This document shows positions 1-9,327 of a DNA stretch of 49,334 nt, piece by piece. Source of the stretch: Lentilactobacillus diolivorans DSM 14421 (lineage in GTDB: Bacteria > Bacillota > Bacilli > Lactobacillales > Lactobacillaceae); contig NZ_AZEY01000014.1 of the NCBI RefSeq assembly GCF_001434255.1, positions 1 through 49,334 of the forward strand. Reading direction: 5' to 3'. Both the position numbers and the translations under genes were made by a program. Position 1 is the first letter of the stretch; each line of letters starts with the position of its first letter. The notes under the pieces are model-generated. The model worked only from the letters and a program-made list of their open reading frames with translations. It ran no database searches and had not been told where the DNA came from.

Positions 1-32
1 AGTTAGAAGCTGATTTTTATCGGCTTCTAACT
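1..32. terminator. Inverted repeat, possible terminator
   Basis: Perfect 10-base arms AGTTAGAAGC and GCTTCTAACT enclose a 12-base centre that can pair further. No T-run follows directly on the plus strand. It lies 94 bases beyond the antitoxin stop codon (minus strand), so it could end that transcript or a gene to the left of the window. Confidence 0.45.
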
Positions 33-125
33 GGATCTAATCTTAGATTGTTTTTTTATCAAGATTAATTTTGAATATCGTCACAATGACATGACGAAAA
101 GGTGTAGTAATGAGATCGACAATGC

Positions 126-401
126 TTAAACAAATTCGATCTTTAATTTTTTATGGGCGGCTTGAGCAATTTGATTTAACAATTGCGTTGAAACATTCAT
201 ATTGCCATGCTCAATTCGTGAAATTGTCGACTGTGGTTTGCCTATATATTTTGCAAATTCACGTTGAGTCATGTGCAAACTTTCTCTTAAATTACTAACA
301 GCAACGGCGGCATCAAGATTAAAGCCAACTTGATCAAGACCAGATGCAAATTCTTTATCATGGTTCCGGCGATTATTCATATATTCATCGATTTTACTCA
401 T
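126..401 (-). CDS. XRE-family antitoxin (HigA-like)
   Basis: A 91-aa protein with a helix-turn-helix of the XRE/HTH_3 type at about residues 34-90 (SNLRESLHMTQREFAKYIGK, then STISRIEHG). It probably binds the toxin encoded just upstream and represses their shared promoter. The start is the third ATG of the open frame, at 401. AAGGAGAA lies 8 bases before it, whereas the ATG at 407 is too close to that site. The start overlaps the toxin stop by 8 bases (ATGAGTAA), which suggests translational coupling. The toxin-first order is typical of higBA-type modules. The family call is firm; the pairing with a HigB/RelE toxin is inferred from order and overlap. Confidence 0.85.
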   Translation of the reverse strand: MSKIDEYMNNRRNHDKEFASGLDQVGFNLDAAVAVSNLRESLHMTQREFAKYIGKPQSTISRIEHGNMNVSTQLLNQIAQAAHKKLKIEFV

Positions 402-750
402 GACCATTTCTCCTTTCATGAAAATATGTATTCCTCAGTCTGATTCCTCGATTAATTTCTTTTATTGGTGTTTTTTGTGTTTTCTTAGTGAAACCATGGG
501 TGATCATATATTGGCTTTGATCTATTTGGAAGTAAATCACCCTTTGAATATTTGATCCTTGCCTTGATCGAATTTCGTATAAATTATTTTCTAGTTTTTT
601 AACCCATTCTTGTCGTTCGGATGTTTGTAGTCCATATTGTTCGATTTTCCGGATTAGCTGGACTAATTTTTGAGCATCCTTTGCTGGCAACGAATCTAAA
701 AATGTTGCAAATTTTTCCCAGTCATAATATGTAAAAGTCAGCTTTTTCAT
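394..750 (-). CDS. RelE/HigB-type toxin (phage Gp49-like)
   Basis: A 118-aa protein resembling the Gp49-like/HigB branch of the RelE/ParE toxin superfamily. Typical features are LVQLIRKIEQYG, then VKKLENNLYEIRS, a strand with RVIYFQID and the near-terminal HGFTKKTQKTPIKEI. Members of this family cut mRNA at the ribosome; activity here is inferred. I chose the ATG at 750 because the protein then begins MKKLTFTYYDWEKF, matching the family's usual length. The longer reading frame to 789 adds a leader with no family resemblance. The ribosome site is weak (GAAAG). It forms a two-gene operon with the downstream antitoxin. Confidence 0.83.
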   Translation of the reverse strand: MKKLTFTYYDWEKFATFLDSLPAKDAQKLVQLIRKIEQYGLQTSERQEWVKKLENNLYEIRSRQGSNIQRVIYFQIDQSQYMITHGFTKKTQKTPIKEINRGIRLRNTYFHERRNGHE

Positions 751-915
751 ACTTTCATGATAGCAAGTTCGCAATAATAAAGCAATCACTTTTATTTAGA
801 ATCAAATCTCATTATCGTTTAAATAATATTATTAACCTAATATCACATTTTCCCCTCAATATTCGGTATGATAGAGATAACGCATTGTTAAATAACGATT
901 CACAGGAGAGTTCGT

Positions 916-1824
916 ATGATTAAACCTGAAAAAGAAATCCGGGGAACCAAGTGGATTGAAACGGTTCGCTTAACCCCTGAAGAACGTCAGCAGTTAATGA
1001 AAGAGTACGGCATTGATGAGGATATTATTGAGTATGTCGTTGATAAAGATGAAAGTACCAATTTTGTTCACGATATTAACGAAGACGATCAATTGTTTAT
1101 TTTTTTGGCGCCGTATGTTTTGGACCGCAAATTACTGCGGTATATTACCAGACCGTTTGGGATTCTGTTACACAAAGGGGTTCTGTTCACCTTTAATGAG
1201 AGTCGGATCAAACAGGTCGACGATGCGTTTCAGACGGCTGCTGAAAATCCGGAAGTTCAAACGGTTGACGCTTTTATTTTGGAAACGTTGTTTGCCGTGG
1301 TTGACAGCTATATGCCAATTTCTCGGGCGGTTACCCGCAAACGAAATCATTTGGATAAAATGCTCAATCGAAAGACCAAGAATGCAGATTTAGTGGCATT
1401 ATCTTATTTACAACAGACACTGACCTTCCTGACCAGCGCGGTTCAGTTGAATTTGAGCTTGCTTCAACGACTGCCGAATACCTACTTTGGTAAAAATGCC
1501 AATCAGGAAAAGCGTGATTTGTTTGAAGATGTCACGATTGAAGCCGAACAGGTTCAGCGGATGATTGAAATTGAAACCCAAGTTGTGGATCGCATTGATC
1601 ATACATTCAACAGTATCGCCAATAATAATTTGAATGATACCATGAAGTTTTTGACGATTTGGTCGCTGACAATGGCCGTACCGACAATTATTACCGGTTT
1701 TTACGGGATGAATGTGAAGTTACCGTTAGCGACTTTACATGACGCTTGGATTATCGCCATTATCATTTCGGCTGTTTTGATTGTTTGGCTGTTGATCATG
1801 CTACGGCTGCATCATAAAATGTAA
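916..1824 (+). CDS. corA: CorA-family magnesium transport protein
   Basis: A 302-aa CorA-like divalent cation channel. Two C-terminal membrane helices (about residues 245-263 and 278-297) bracket the family signature YGMN, with Gly264-Met265-Asn266 at the periplasm-facing mouth of the pore. The long N-terminal part is the cytosolic funnel domain, which senses Mg2+ in known members. The start has CAGGAGAG seven bases upstream. It stands alone, followed by a strong terminator. Mg2+ is the usual substrate; cobalt or nickel transport cannot be excluded from sequence. Confidence 0.93.
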   Translation: MIKPEKEIRGTKWIETVRLTPEERQQLMKEYGIDEDIIEYVVDKDESTNFVHDINEDDQLFIFLAPYVLDRKLLRYITRPFGILLHKGVLFTFNESRIKQVDDAFQTAAENPEVQTVDAFILETLFAVVDSYMPISRAVTRKRNHLDKMLNRKTKNADLVALSYLQQTLTFLTSAVQLNLSLLQRLPNTYFGKNANQEKRDLFEDVTIEAEQVQRMIEIETQVVDRIDHTFNSIANNNLNDTMKFLTIWSLTMAVPTIITGFYGMNVKLPLATLHDAWIIAIIISAVLIVWLLIMLRLHHKM

Positions 1825-1848
1825 GCTATAAGGATTAGCGGGTCAAAA

Positions 1849-1888
1849 AAAGGATCAGTCACGGTCGATTGCCGATAACTGATCCTTT
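1849..1888. terminator. Bidirectional terminator
   Basis: Arms AAAGGATCAGT and ACTGATCCTTT are a perfect 11-base match. T-rich tails on both strands suggest it ends both corA (plus) and the converging secreted-protein gene (minus). Confidence 0.85.
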
Positions 1889-1992
1889 ATTTATTAAGGG
1901 TGGGGTGAAAGGCGGTTACGCTGAAGGTTGCTTTTCTGACCATGTTTTCTTGAGAATAATCCTGGATTGTTTTATTGAGGAAAATTTAGTGG

Positions 1993-2559
1993 CTACATTG
2001 CCTTCACAAATAGTTTGCTGGCGGTGACATAACCACCGGATGCAAGTCGATACGTAATGTTGCCGTTGTTAAACTTCTTGATTTTGCTGACCTTAAGTGA
2101 CTGATGAAATTGAAAATGCTTCATCTTATTTTTAAGGGTTGGTGATTGGTAACTATTTATCCCAATGGTATCGGTGACGATGATCCGTTTTGATTTGGGT
2201 AGGGATGCATAAAATTGACGCGTCACATAGTCAGGGTCAGAAGTGATGAAAGTGCCATCGTCAAGCTGATATTGCAGAGCGCCCGTACTGGATTTTTGGG
2301 TGCCGGTAACCACTAATTGTTTGGATGGATGATTAATGCCGGTCAAGTTGCTTTTGGTAAAATCGGCAGTTTTAAAAGAATGGACTTCCTTTTTAACAAC
2401 AATTTTAAATGGCGATACCTTGGTTGTGGTTGAGCCGTAAGTCGTGTTTTCCGAACTGTGATTGGATGCTGCATTGACGGCCTGTGTTTGAGAAAGCAAG
2501 CCGCCGCCAATGACGAATAGGACTGCTGCCATTATGGTCTGACGTTTAATTGATAACAT
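1993..2559 (-). CDS. Small secreted protein with DUF5776-like domain
   Basis: A 188-aa precursor. Residues 1-31 form a signal peptide (short basic start, hydrophobic core, cleavage probably after VNAA). The mature part carries a YQLDDGTFITSDPDYV segment followed by a domain of the pattern YASLPKSKRIIVTDTIGIN and ending YRLASGGYVTASKLFVKAM. This resembles DUF5776, a domain found in lactobacillus surface and secreted proteins, where it probably holds the protein to the wall. The same domain ends the GH59-like enzyme at 35271 and a broken gene at 41820. No enzyme domain is present, so its own role is unknown. ATG start; convergent with corA. Confidence 0.75.
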   Translation of the reverse strand: MLSIKRQTIMAAVLFVIGGGLLSQTQAVNAASNHSSENTTYGSTTTKVSPFKIVVKKEVHSFKTADFTKSNLTGINHPSKQLVVTGTQKSSTGALQYQLDDGTFITSDPDYVTRQFYASLPKSKRIIVTDTIGINSYQSPTLKNKMKHFQFHQSLKVSKIKKFNNGNITYRLASGGYVTASKLFVKAM

Positions 2560-2852
2560 AAAAAGTCTCCTCGTAAGCTGGATTTGTCACCCTTACCATG
2601 TCTTTGATGACACTCTTAACATAACAAGGAGATGTAAATTTTTAGACTTAAAATTCGTAAAAGGCGTGTAAATTTTAGTGAGTATTGGGATGTTCAAATG
2701 ACTCGGCTGAAATGGCGACTAATGGTTGATTTTTAGTTAACTTTTTGAATTTGGTCACTTTTCTCGGTTGCTGCGTTATACTGTTACTTACAACTAAATT
2801 GATCGACAATAGATCAATAGTTAAGAAATTGATGAATGTGAGGAAAAATAAA

Positions 2853-3200
2853 TTGCAGAAAAAAGTTCAACCCGTCATTATAAGTGCGGTTTTTAATCTA
2901 ATTGCGACAGTTGCCATTTTGCTTGGATACATGCTGATGACCGCCGGTGCCAATAATCTGGTGATTTTTATGGGCGTCGCTATTATCCTATTGATCGTTG
3001 ATGTTGCGTTATTTATCAAACAGCGGCGTCATCTGGATTGGGATAGTTGGGCGTTCTTTTTCGTCATTTACATTGGCACATTAATTACCAACTTTTATCC
3101 CAATGCTACTTTTGCCGTTAACGTTATGGTCGATGTTTTATGCATCGGCTACATGATTTGGCTTTGGCGGAAGTACCGAAGTGGTAAAATTAAGTCATAA
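2853..3200 (+). CDS. Small membrane protein, tandem paralogue 1
   Basis: A 115-aa protein with about four membrane helices and a conserved RRHLDWDSW motif before the third. I place the start at TTG 2853, eight bases after GTGAGGA. Starting here gives exactly the length of its neighbour and aligns the two N-termini. An upstream TTG at 2745 would add 36 residues without a ribosome site. It shares HLDWD, FFVIYIGTLIT and a final IWLWRK block with the next gene, so the pair arose by tandem duplication. Family and function are not recognised. Confidence 0.7.
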   Translation: MQKKVQPVIISAVFNLIATVAILLGYMLMTAGANNLVIFMGVAIILLIVDVALFIKQRRHLDWDSWAFFFVIYIGTLITNFYPNATFAVNVMVDVLCIGYMIWLWRKYRSGKIKS

Positions 3201-3225
3201 TGATTGGTTAACTGGGGGTGACAGA

Positions 3226-3573
3226 TTGAAGAAGGCACAACAAAACTTATTACAAGCGATAATCAACACGTTGGCTTCAGTCGCAAACTTAATTGGTTTC
3301 TTCATTATTATGAATAGCAAAAATCCGATGCCAATCTTCATTACTGTGGCAGTGATTCTGGTTATTTTGGATATTGACCTCTTTGTTTACCAGCACCGCC
3401 ATTTAGATTGGGATATTTGGGTGACATTCTTTGTGATTTATGTTGGCACGTTGATTACTGATAAATTTCCGGCCTGGAACTTATATGTCAACACGGCTGT
3501 GGGCATTTTGTGTTTTGTTTATATTTTCTGGGTTTGGCGAAAAGTCAGCCAACGAACAAAATCTAAAAAGTAA
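3226..3573 (+). CDS. Small membrane protein, tandem paralogue 2
   Basis: A 115-aa protein with about four membrane helices, the paralogue of the preceding gene (shared HRHLDWDIW, FFVIYVGTLIT and IFWVWRK). The chosen start is TTG at 3226 behind GGGGGTGACAG. The open frame extends to a GTG at 3181 inside the first gene, but that start has no ribosome site and breaks the alignment. The spacing of 25 bases implies one transcript, closed by the terminator at 3608. Function unknown; a paired or heteromeric membrane complex is possible but speculative. Confidence 0.7.
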   Translation: MKKAQQNLLQAIINTLASVANLIGFFIIMNSKNPMPIFITVAVILVILDIDLFVYQHRHLDWDIWVTFFVIYVGTLITDKFPAWNLYVNTAVGILCFVYIFWVWRKVSQRTKSKK

Positions 3574-3607
3574 TTCTGATTAGTTTGCTTATTTTAAATA
3601 CAAAAAG

Positions 3608-3652
3608 AGAACCGGTATCAACCACACTAAGAGGGTGATTGATACCGGTTCT
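3608..3652. terminator. Bidirectional terminator
   Basis: Arms AGAACCGGTATCAA and TTGATACCGGTTCT match perfectly over 14 bases, flanked by A and T runs. It separates the membrane-protein pair (plus) from the converging adhesin gene (minus). Confidence 0.9.
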
Positions 3653-3713
3653 TTTGTAACTCATGATTCCCTAATGAGTTTAAAATAAATGAATCCGATT
3701 CTTCTTAAGGCAA

Positions 3714-6700
3714 TCAAGATTTAGGTCGAACAGCTTTAGCCATGCCTAAGATGCTAAGCAACACGGCACCAACAATCGTCATGACGATACTTTGGTTACG
3801 ATTATCGTTGGTTTGTGGCAATTTTGCCAAGCCATTGGTAGGTTGAGTTGTTGTCGAACCAGCACGATGATTAGACCCATTTGTTGTGGGTGTTGTCGAG
3901 GTGTGATTGGTCCTTGATTGATGGACCGGAATCTTCGGGGTAACTTTTGCTGGTACCTTGGGATTAATCGTTGAACCAAAGTTGAAGTTTGAGCCCTTTG
4001 AACCCTTATGATGGGTTGGTTGGGTTGGTTGATTTGGCTGATTAAATGGTAGGGAAGGAATGACGGGTGTCTTCGGTGTTTCTGGTGTTAATGGGACATC
4101 CGGTGTCGTTGGCGTATCAGGTGTTGTCGGCGTGGACGGCGTCGTTGGCGTTCCAGGTGTCACCGGTGTACTTGGTGTTTTTGGTACGAACCTGTTGATT
4201 AATGTTACGCTGCCATTCTTTACTGATTGTTGGCCAGCCGTGGTAGTTGTGTAACCATCGGGAACCGCATTTTCAGCGACCGTGTAAGTGATCATTTTCC
4301 CTGATTGGTCAGTCGCTGGTAAATCAGTAAAGTTGGCTGAATAGCCATTGGCTTGATCCAACGTAACCGTTTTACCCGTTGATTTACCGTTGGCATACAA
4401 TGTCGCCGTAATTGTTGGGGTGGCTGTGCCGGTTGGAACGTCTTGCCAGATCTTATGAACCGCGATCGTCGTTGTCTTAGGAATAACCGGCTTATAGTTG
4501 TTAATCAACGTGACCTTGCCATTTTTAATAGGTTGTTGACCAGTGGTGCTGGAAGTATAGCCAGTGGGAACAGTTGTCTCGGCAACCGTGTAGGTGATGG
4601 TGTGGCCAGCTTTGTCGGCAATCGGTAAATTAGAAAATTGATTGGAATAACCATTCTTCTGATCCAACGTAATTGTCTTACCGGTTGACTTGCCATTGGC
4701 ATACAGCGTTGCCGTAATTGTTGGCGTTTTTGTCCCCGTTGGAACATTTTTCCAAATCTTATCAACTTTGACAGTCGTTGTCTTTGGAACAACCGGTTTG
4801 AATTCGTTGGTCAGGGTAACAGTGCCATTTTTATCAGGGGTTTGTTGCCCCGGTGTCTTTGACGTGTATCCTTGAACCGGCGTTTCGGCAACCGTGTAGG
4901 TAATCTTGTTACCATTAGCATCGGTCTTGGCTAATTTGGAAAATTGGCCTGAATAACTGTTATTCTGAGTTAGTTTAACGATTTTGCCGGTTGACTTACC
5001 ATTCGCAAATAACGTTGCAGTCACATCAGGTGTCTTGGTTCCTTTAGGAGCACCTTGCCAAACCTTTTTAACTGCGATATTGGTTGTTTGAGGAATATAA
5101 GTGTTGGTCAACGTTGCCTTGCCATTTATGACTGACTGTGGTTCGGTTGATGTGGTGGTATAGCCCTTTGGAACAGATGATTCGGCAACTGTATACGTAA
5201 TTGGTTTGCCATTGGCATCATTTTGATCAAGATTACTAAACTCGGCTTGATAACTGTTTTTGGTCGTTAAACTCACAGTCTTATCCGTCTTTTTACCGTT
5301 TTCATATAAGACAGCTGTTACATCAGGTGTTTGTGTCCCTGATGGGATCCCCTTCCAAATCTTATTGACGGTGACTGTCGTCGTTTTTGGTACATACGTG
5401 TTGGTAATGGTGACGGGTCCATTCGTAACCGTCAGTGGATTTTGAGTTGTTGCGTCAGAGGTATAGCCTGATGGAACAGAATCTTCAGCAACGGTGTAAG
5501 TAATCGGGTTTCCGCTTGAATCATATTCGGGTAAATTGGGAAATGAACCTTTATACTGATTGGTTTGATCCAAGGTAATTGTCTCAACTTTGGCAGGGGC
5601 ACTGTTTCCAGACTTCTTAAACAAAGTTGCATTAATCGGTGGTGTGTTTGTGCCGGTCGGAACATCTTTCCACTTTTTGACTACTGGGATGGTTAAAGAG
5701 GTTCCACCGGCATGCCCATTACCGCCAAGGGGGATAGTCGCCGTTGTGTGAGTAGTATCAGCAGTGAATTTTCCACCGCTGCCCTAATCATTACCACTGA
5801 TTGAAGCAGTGTTTGTGAGCGTTATTCCCGATCCATTCTGCAGATAGGGTGAATTCTTATTAATTTGGGATAAGTATTCAATATTTACCGGATCCTTTAA
5901 TGGTGTTGGAGAAAGCCATTTTATTGTAAAGGAGGTTGGATCTGTTTTATTAGGCTGATAATCAATTGCGTAATTGGTTCCTTCTTTATAGGTAGTTGCA
6001 GGCTTGCTATTGCTCGTAACGTATAGCGTACTCGGGAGCATTGTTTCTTGATTCAGATTGTCCAGTGTGTCATTAATTGAAACATCGGTTAACGATTTAC
6101 TATCTGGATTAACTTGTAAATCCCATACGACATATTGATAGCGGCCGTTTTTATCTAATCCATAGGGTTTGTTATCCAGCCACGTACCATCTTGCCCCCA
6201 GCCGCGTTTGCCAATGTAGGAAGTTCCGCCGGTTCCACCACCGCCGGGATCATGACTTCCGATAATTGTAAAAGAGAGGTTTCCGGCCATCTTATTTGGA
6301 TTTTTTGAAAAGTAATCGGAGAATGTGATGGTTCCAAAATTATCCCCGGCATTAGCTTGAAAGGTACCGACAATATCTTTACCATCAAGGCTCATAATAT
6401 TAAAACTTTGTTGAGAAGAAAACTTTGTTCCTGCTGGCAAAGCGACTTTTGCGGTATCACCCTTTTGAACGTTGGTACCGTCTTTGATTGTAAAATTGTA
6501 TGTCAGCTGATAATTGTCATACGGACTCCAATTCTTGGAATCACTTATTTTAGCAGGAGCGTTAGTAGCTGTATCAATTGCAGTGGGGCTGGTTCCCGAA
6601 ATACCACTAATACTGCTGGTAATATCAGCCGCCTTGGCAATCTGTGGGTGGAAACTTAAGCTGGTACAAAAGGAAATAAATAGTAGCAAAATGCTCAACC

Positions 6701-6746
6701 ATTTCCAAAATCTTCCAGTATTTATTTTATTGAACTCAGTTATCAC
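3714..6746 (-). pseudogene. LPxTG CnaB-repeat adhesin split by an in-frame TAG
   Basis: Frames 6746-5784 and 5783-3714 are the same reading frame, separated only by a TAG at 5786-5784 (context N-D-stop-G-S). Undoing it (for example CAG, Gln) gives a 1010-aa protein. In order: GTG start, signal peptide (about 1-40), two Ig-like adhesin/collagen-binding-type domains to about residue 320, five CnaB domains of about 95 residues (each with a Lys in VxKxW and a Glu in YTVAE, the isopeptide-forming positions), a Thr-Pro-rich wall-spanning region, and LPQTN plus a membrane helix and basic tail for sortase anchoring. As read, only an unanchored 320-aa secreted fragment would be made. The distal part has no ribosome site. 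A single sequencing error, or readthrough, would restore a functional adhesin. Confidence 0.85.
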
Positions 6747-6870
6747 AATAAGGATTACCTTCTTTTAGTATTGTAAAAAAATTAAATGTCTATCTCTTTT
6801 ATAACGCTTGTGAAGCCTGATTACAATAGGTATTCGGGCATTATTTTATGTAACCGCTAAAGTAAACAGA

Positions 6871-6980
6871 GTGAGCCAAAGGGCGGTTAACTTCCAGAGT
6901 GCAATTGGATTATCCTAATATTCTGGGCTTGAATATTGGGATAATTCGATTGCACGGCAGGAAGTTGCCTTTTGGCTCAC
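6871..6980. repeat. 110-bp imperfect palindrome, unknown element
   Basis: Begins GTGAGCCAAAGGGC and ends with its near-complement TTTTGGCTCAC. An inner pair (GTGCAATTGGATTATCC at 6899 against GGATAATTCGATTGCAC at 6939-6955) differs at only a few positions, so the stretch can fold into one hairpin. There is no open reading frame. It sits downstream of the permease (minus) and upstream of the adhesin gene. It could be a MITE-like or REP-like intergenic repeat or a structured RNA. The rest of 6747-7091 is AT-rich, with a weak GGACAAA hairpin near 7020-7055. Confidence 0.7.
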
Positions 6981-7091
6981 GTTTCCGCTCGGTAATAATC
7001 ATGATGACAAAAACAGGCCTGGACAAAATCACTTTGTCTCAGTCCCTTTGTAATAATTGATTCGATTTTCCATGAAAAATAACGGGTCGGA

Positions 7092-8486
7092 TTAGTCCTC
7101 TTCCGCAATTTCGACGCGTTTGTGACGATAGGATAACAAAGCGTTAAAGCCTAATCCCCAAGCCAAGGCACCAATGGCTGGCCAAATTGAGGTTTGATTA
7201 AAGAAGAGACTGACGAAAATTGCAATGAAGAAAGCAATGGTTAGCGGATTTGACCAGCGATATTGCGGCATTTTAAAACCATTGAGCTTGAAATCAGCTG
7301 ACTGGCGGTACCTATAATGGGCCACCATGGTCAAAATGCAAACTAAAATATAAATATCACTTGAAACGGACGCGATGAAAGCAAACGCGGTGCTTAATGA
7401 ATTAAATGAGCTGATGATCGGTGCCAAAATCATCATTCCGGCTGAGAAGAGAACACTGACAATTGGAATCCCATTTTTAGAAACTTTCGTGAAGAAACCC
7501 ATTGATTTTGCAGATGATTCTTCAGCTAACTGATACAGGTGGCGTCCCGTTGAAAAGATGGCACTATTCAAAGTTGAACAAGCGGCGGCAATCACGACCA
7601 GGTTAATGATTTGTGAAGCGGCAGGGAGTCCAGCTAATTTAAAGATTTGGACGAATGGACTTTCGTTTGGATTCAACGTGTTCCATGGGGTGATGGCCAT
7701 GATGATGAGCAAGGAACCGATATAGAATAACAGAATTCGGCCAATGATCTGGTTAACGGCTCGCGGTAGTACTTTGAGTGGTTGCTTAGTTTCGGCAGTT
7801 GTAATGCCAACAAATTCCATTCCTTGAAAAGCAAAGAAGACCATTGGAAAAGCGTTGATAAATTGATGTAAGCCATTGGGAAACATACTGAAATGATTAA
7901 AAATGTTTCCCCAAGAAGCGGTTGTCCCAGATGGATTTCGATGACTCGTTGAAACTAGATAAATGCCTAATCCAATGAGGGCAATGATAGCCAGAATTTT
8001 AATTCCCGACAAAAAGGTTTCTGATTTGCCGAACGAACTGACCATTGCTAAATTGACAATCGTTAATACTAATAGGAAGAAGACTTGAATCAGCCAAGCC
8101 GGCACCCCGGGAAACCAGTATTTGACGTAGGTTGAAATGGCTGTTAATTCTGCCATTCCAGCTAAAATGAGTTCCAACCAGTAACTCCATGCGGCGAAAT
8201 AGCCCAATCTTGGATTGACGTATTTGCCAATGAACGAGACGAAGGTATGTTGTTCAGGATCGGCGTACATCATTTCACCAATTGCCCGCATCATCAGGAA
8301 GAAAAAGAGTCCGATAATTAAATAAACAAATAAAATTGAAGGACCGGTGCGATGAATCGTACTGCCGGCACCCAAAAATAGTCCCGTTCCAATTGAACCA
8401 CCAAAGGCAATCATTTGCACAGCGGTATTGGATAACCCCCGAATTGTCCCATCTTTATTGATTTCAACTTCTTTGGATTTTGCCAT
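7092..8486 (-). CDS. Amino acid permease (APC superfamily, AAT-type)
   Basis: A 464-aa, 12-helix transporter. The first helix carries the substrate-binding motif GGSIGTGLFLGAGS at about residues 29-42. It is followed by GPSILFVYLIIG and the conserved EMMYADPEQHTFVSF loop. AAT-type members import an amino acid with a proton. The leader contains a T-box riboswitch, so expression should rise when one charged tRNA runs short and the substrate should be that tRNA's amino acid. I could not fix which one. ATG start with GAGGT ten bases upstream. Confidence 0.9.
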   Translation of the reverse strand: MAKSKEVEINKDGTIRGLSNTAVQMIAFGGSIGTGLFLGAGSTIHRTGPSILFVYLIIGLFFFLMMRAIGEMMYADPEQHTFVSFIGKYVNPRLGYFAAWSYWLELILAGMAELTAISTYVKYWFPGVPAWLIQVFFLLVLTIVNLAMVSSFGKSETFLSGIKILAIIALIGLGIYLVSTSHRNPSGTTASWGNIFNHFSMFPNGLHQFINAFPMVFFAFQGMEFVGITTAETKQPLKVLPRAVNQIIGRILLFYIGSLLIIMAITPWNTLNPNESPFVQIFKLAGLPAASQIINLVVIAAACSTLNSAIFSTGRHLYQLAEESSAKSMGFFTKVSKNGIPIVSVLFSAGMMILAPIISSFNSLSTAFAFIASVSSDIYILVCILTMVAHYRYRQSADFKLNGFKMPQYRWSNPLTIAFFIAIFVSLFFNQTSIWPAIGALAWGLGFNALLSYRHKRVEIAEED

Positions 8487-8541
8487 AAATCAACCAACCT
8501 CTATTTCCTAAAAATTAATTATTGCTTAGCCATCGAGACAC

Positions 8542-8812
8542 AAAAAAACGTCCCCACAGAAAATCTGCAGGGACGTTTTGACGCGGTACCACCCAAATTT
8601 GTGATTGTTTTGCAGCAATCACCTCATCAACTCTTTTGCCAATGGCTAGTCAAGTTTGAGACGGTAACGGGTCTTAACGTAGGCATCGCTTTCACGTGCC
8701 TAATGCTCTGAGCTCATCTTCGCAGGTATTATTGTTACCGTCTTTCACCGATGAACGGTTCTCTTTAAAGCAATCATGCTTGCTACTCTTCTCATCAACG
8801 CAACTGATTTAA
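8542..8812 (-). promoter_or_regulatory. T-box riboswitch upstream of the amino acid permease
   Basis: Read on the minus strand, the conserved T-box GGGTGGTACCGCG lies at 8594-8582. A terminator follows, with arms AAACGTCCCTGCAGA (8578-8564) and TCTGTGGGGACGTTT (8560-8546), then a run of seven T. Stem I lies at about 8806-8700, with GAAGAGTA on its 5' side and a GCGAAGATG stretch on its 3' side. The UGGU in the T-box fits a tRNA with A at position 73. The specifier probably lies in ACCTGC just before GAAG, but I could not choose between triplets. Confidence 0.9.
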
Positions 8813-8957
8813 TTGTTACTAGTGATTTTATCATGATATTTTAATTTTTCAAGAGGAAAGAAAGGAAAAATCGTCAGTAATTGTTTGAATTAATAGACCG
8901 TTCGGAAAATAAACTAAATTAAAATGGTTTCGGATTTTGAGGTGGCTAATAAAAAAA

Positions 8958-8994
8958 GATCGTTATCACATTGGCATTACCTGTGATAGCGATC
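8958..8994 (-). terminator. Terminator of the 69-aa membrane protein gene
   Basis: On the minus strand, GATCGCTATCACA pairs with TGTGATAACGATC and is followed by seven T. It lies 16 bases beyond the stop codon of the small membrane protein gene. Confidence 0.85.
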
Positions 8995-9009
8995 CGCTTT
9001 AACTCAGAG

Positions 9010-9219
9010 CTACTGCTTCTTTTCTTCACGTCGACGCATTTTGCGATCCAAATTAATGCTTAAATAAATCGCAATTAATAGGACAGCTGCAATTGTAATG
9101 GTGGTTAAATTGTTTGCCAGGGTATGGTCGGCCACCTTCCACGCTAAAACGATTAGGGCAACTTGAAAGACCCAAGATAAAATGGATTGACCAGCGATTG
9201 GCTTTGCTAAATACTTCAT
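9010..9219 (-). CDS. Small two-helix membrane protein
   Basis: A 69-aa protein with two predicted membrane helices (about residues 13-29 and 36-55) and a strongly basic cytosolic tail (DRKMRRREEKKQ). The start is well supported by AAAGGAGAAG eight bases upstream, and its own terminator follows. It lies downstream of the AraC-type regulator on the same strand with a gap of about 110 bases, so co-transcription is possible. Family not recognised. Confidence 0.75.
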   Translation of the reverse strand: MKYLAKPIAGQSILSWVFQVALIVLAWKVADHTLANNLTTITIAAVLLIAIYLSINLDRKMRRREEKKQ

Positions 9220-9327
9220 AATAATTCTTCTCCTTTAATGTTGGAAAAATAATTGCAAATAAGAATATAAAATAAAATTAATCAGAGACATGATAAAGGT
9301 GGTTATTCCGATATTCAAATCATGACA

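Noticed and set aside
4060-4254. Plus-strand frame rich in Gly-Val repeats
   Set aside because: It is the mirror of the Thr-Pro stalk codons of the adhesin on the minus strand, with no ribosome site.
5784-5786. TAG as a recoded pyrrolysine or other amino acid
   Set aside because: No recoding machinery is visible and the codon sits in a variable linker, so simple nonsense mutation, readthrough or read error is more likely.
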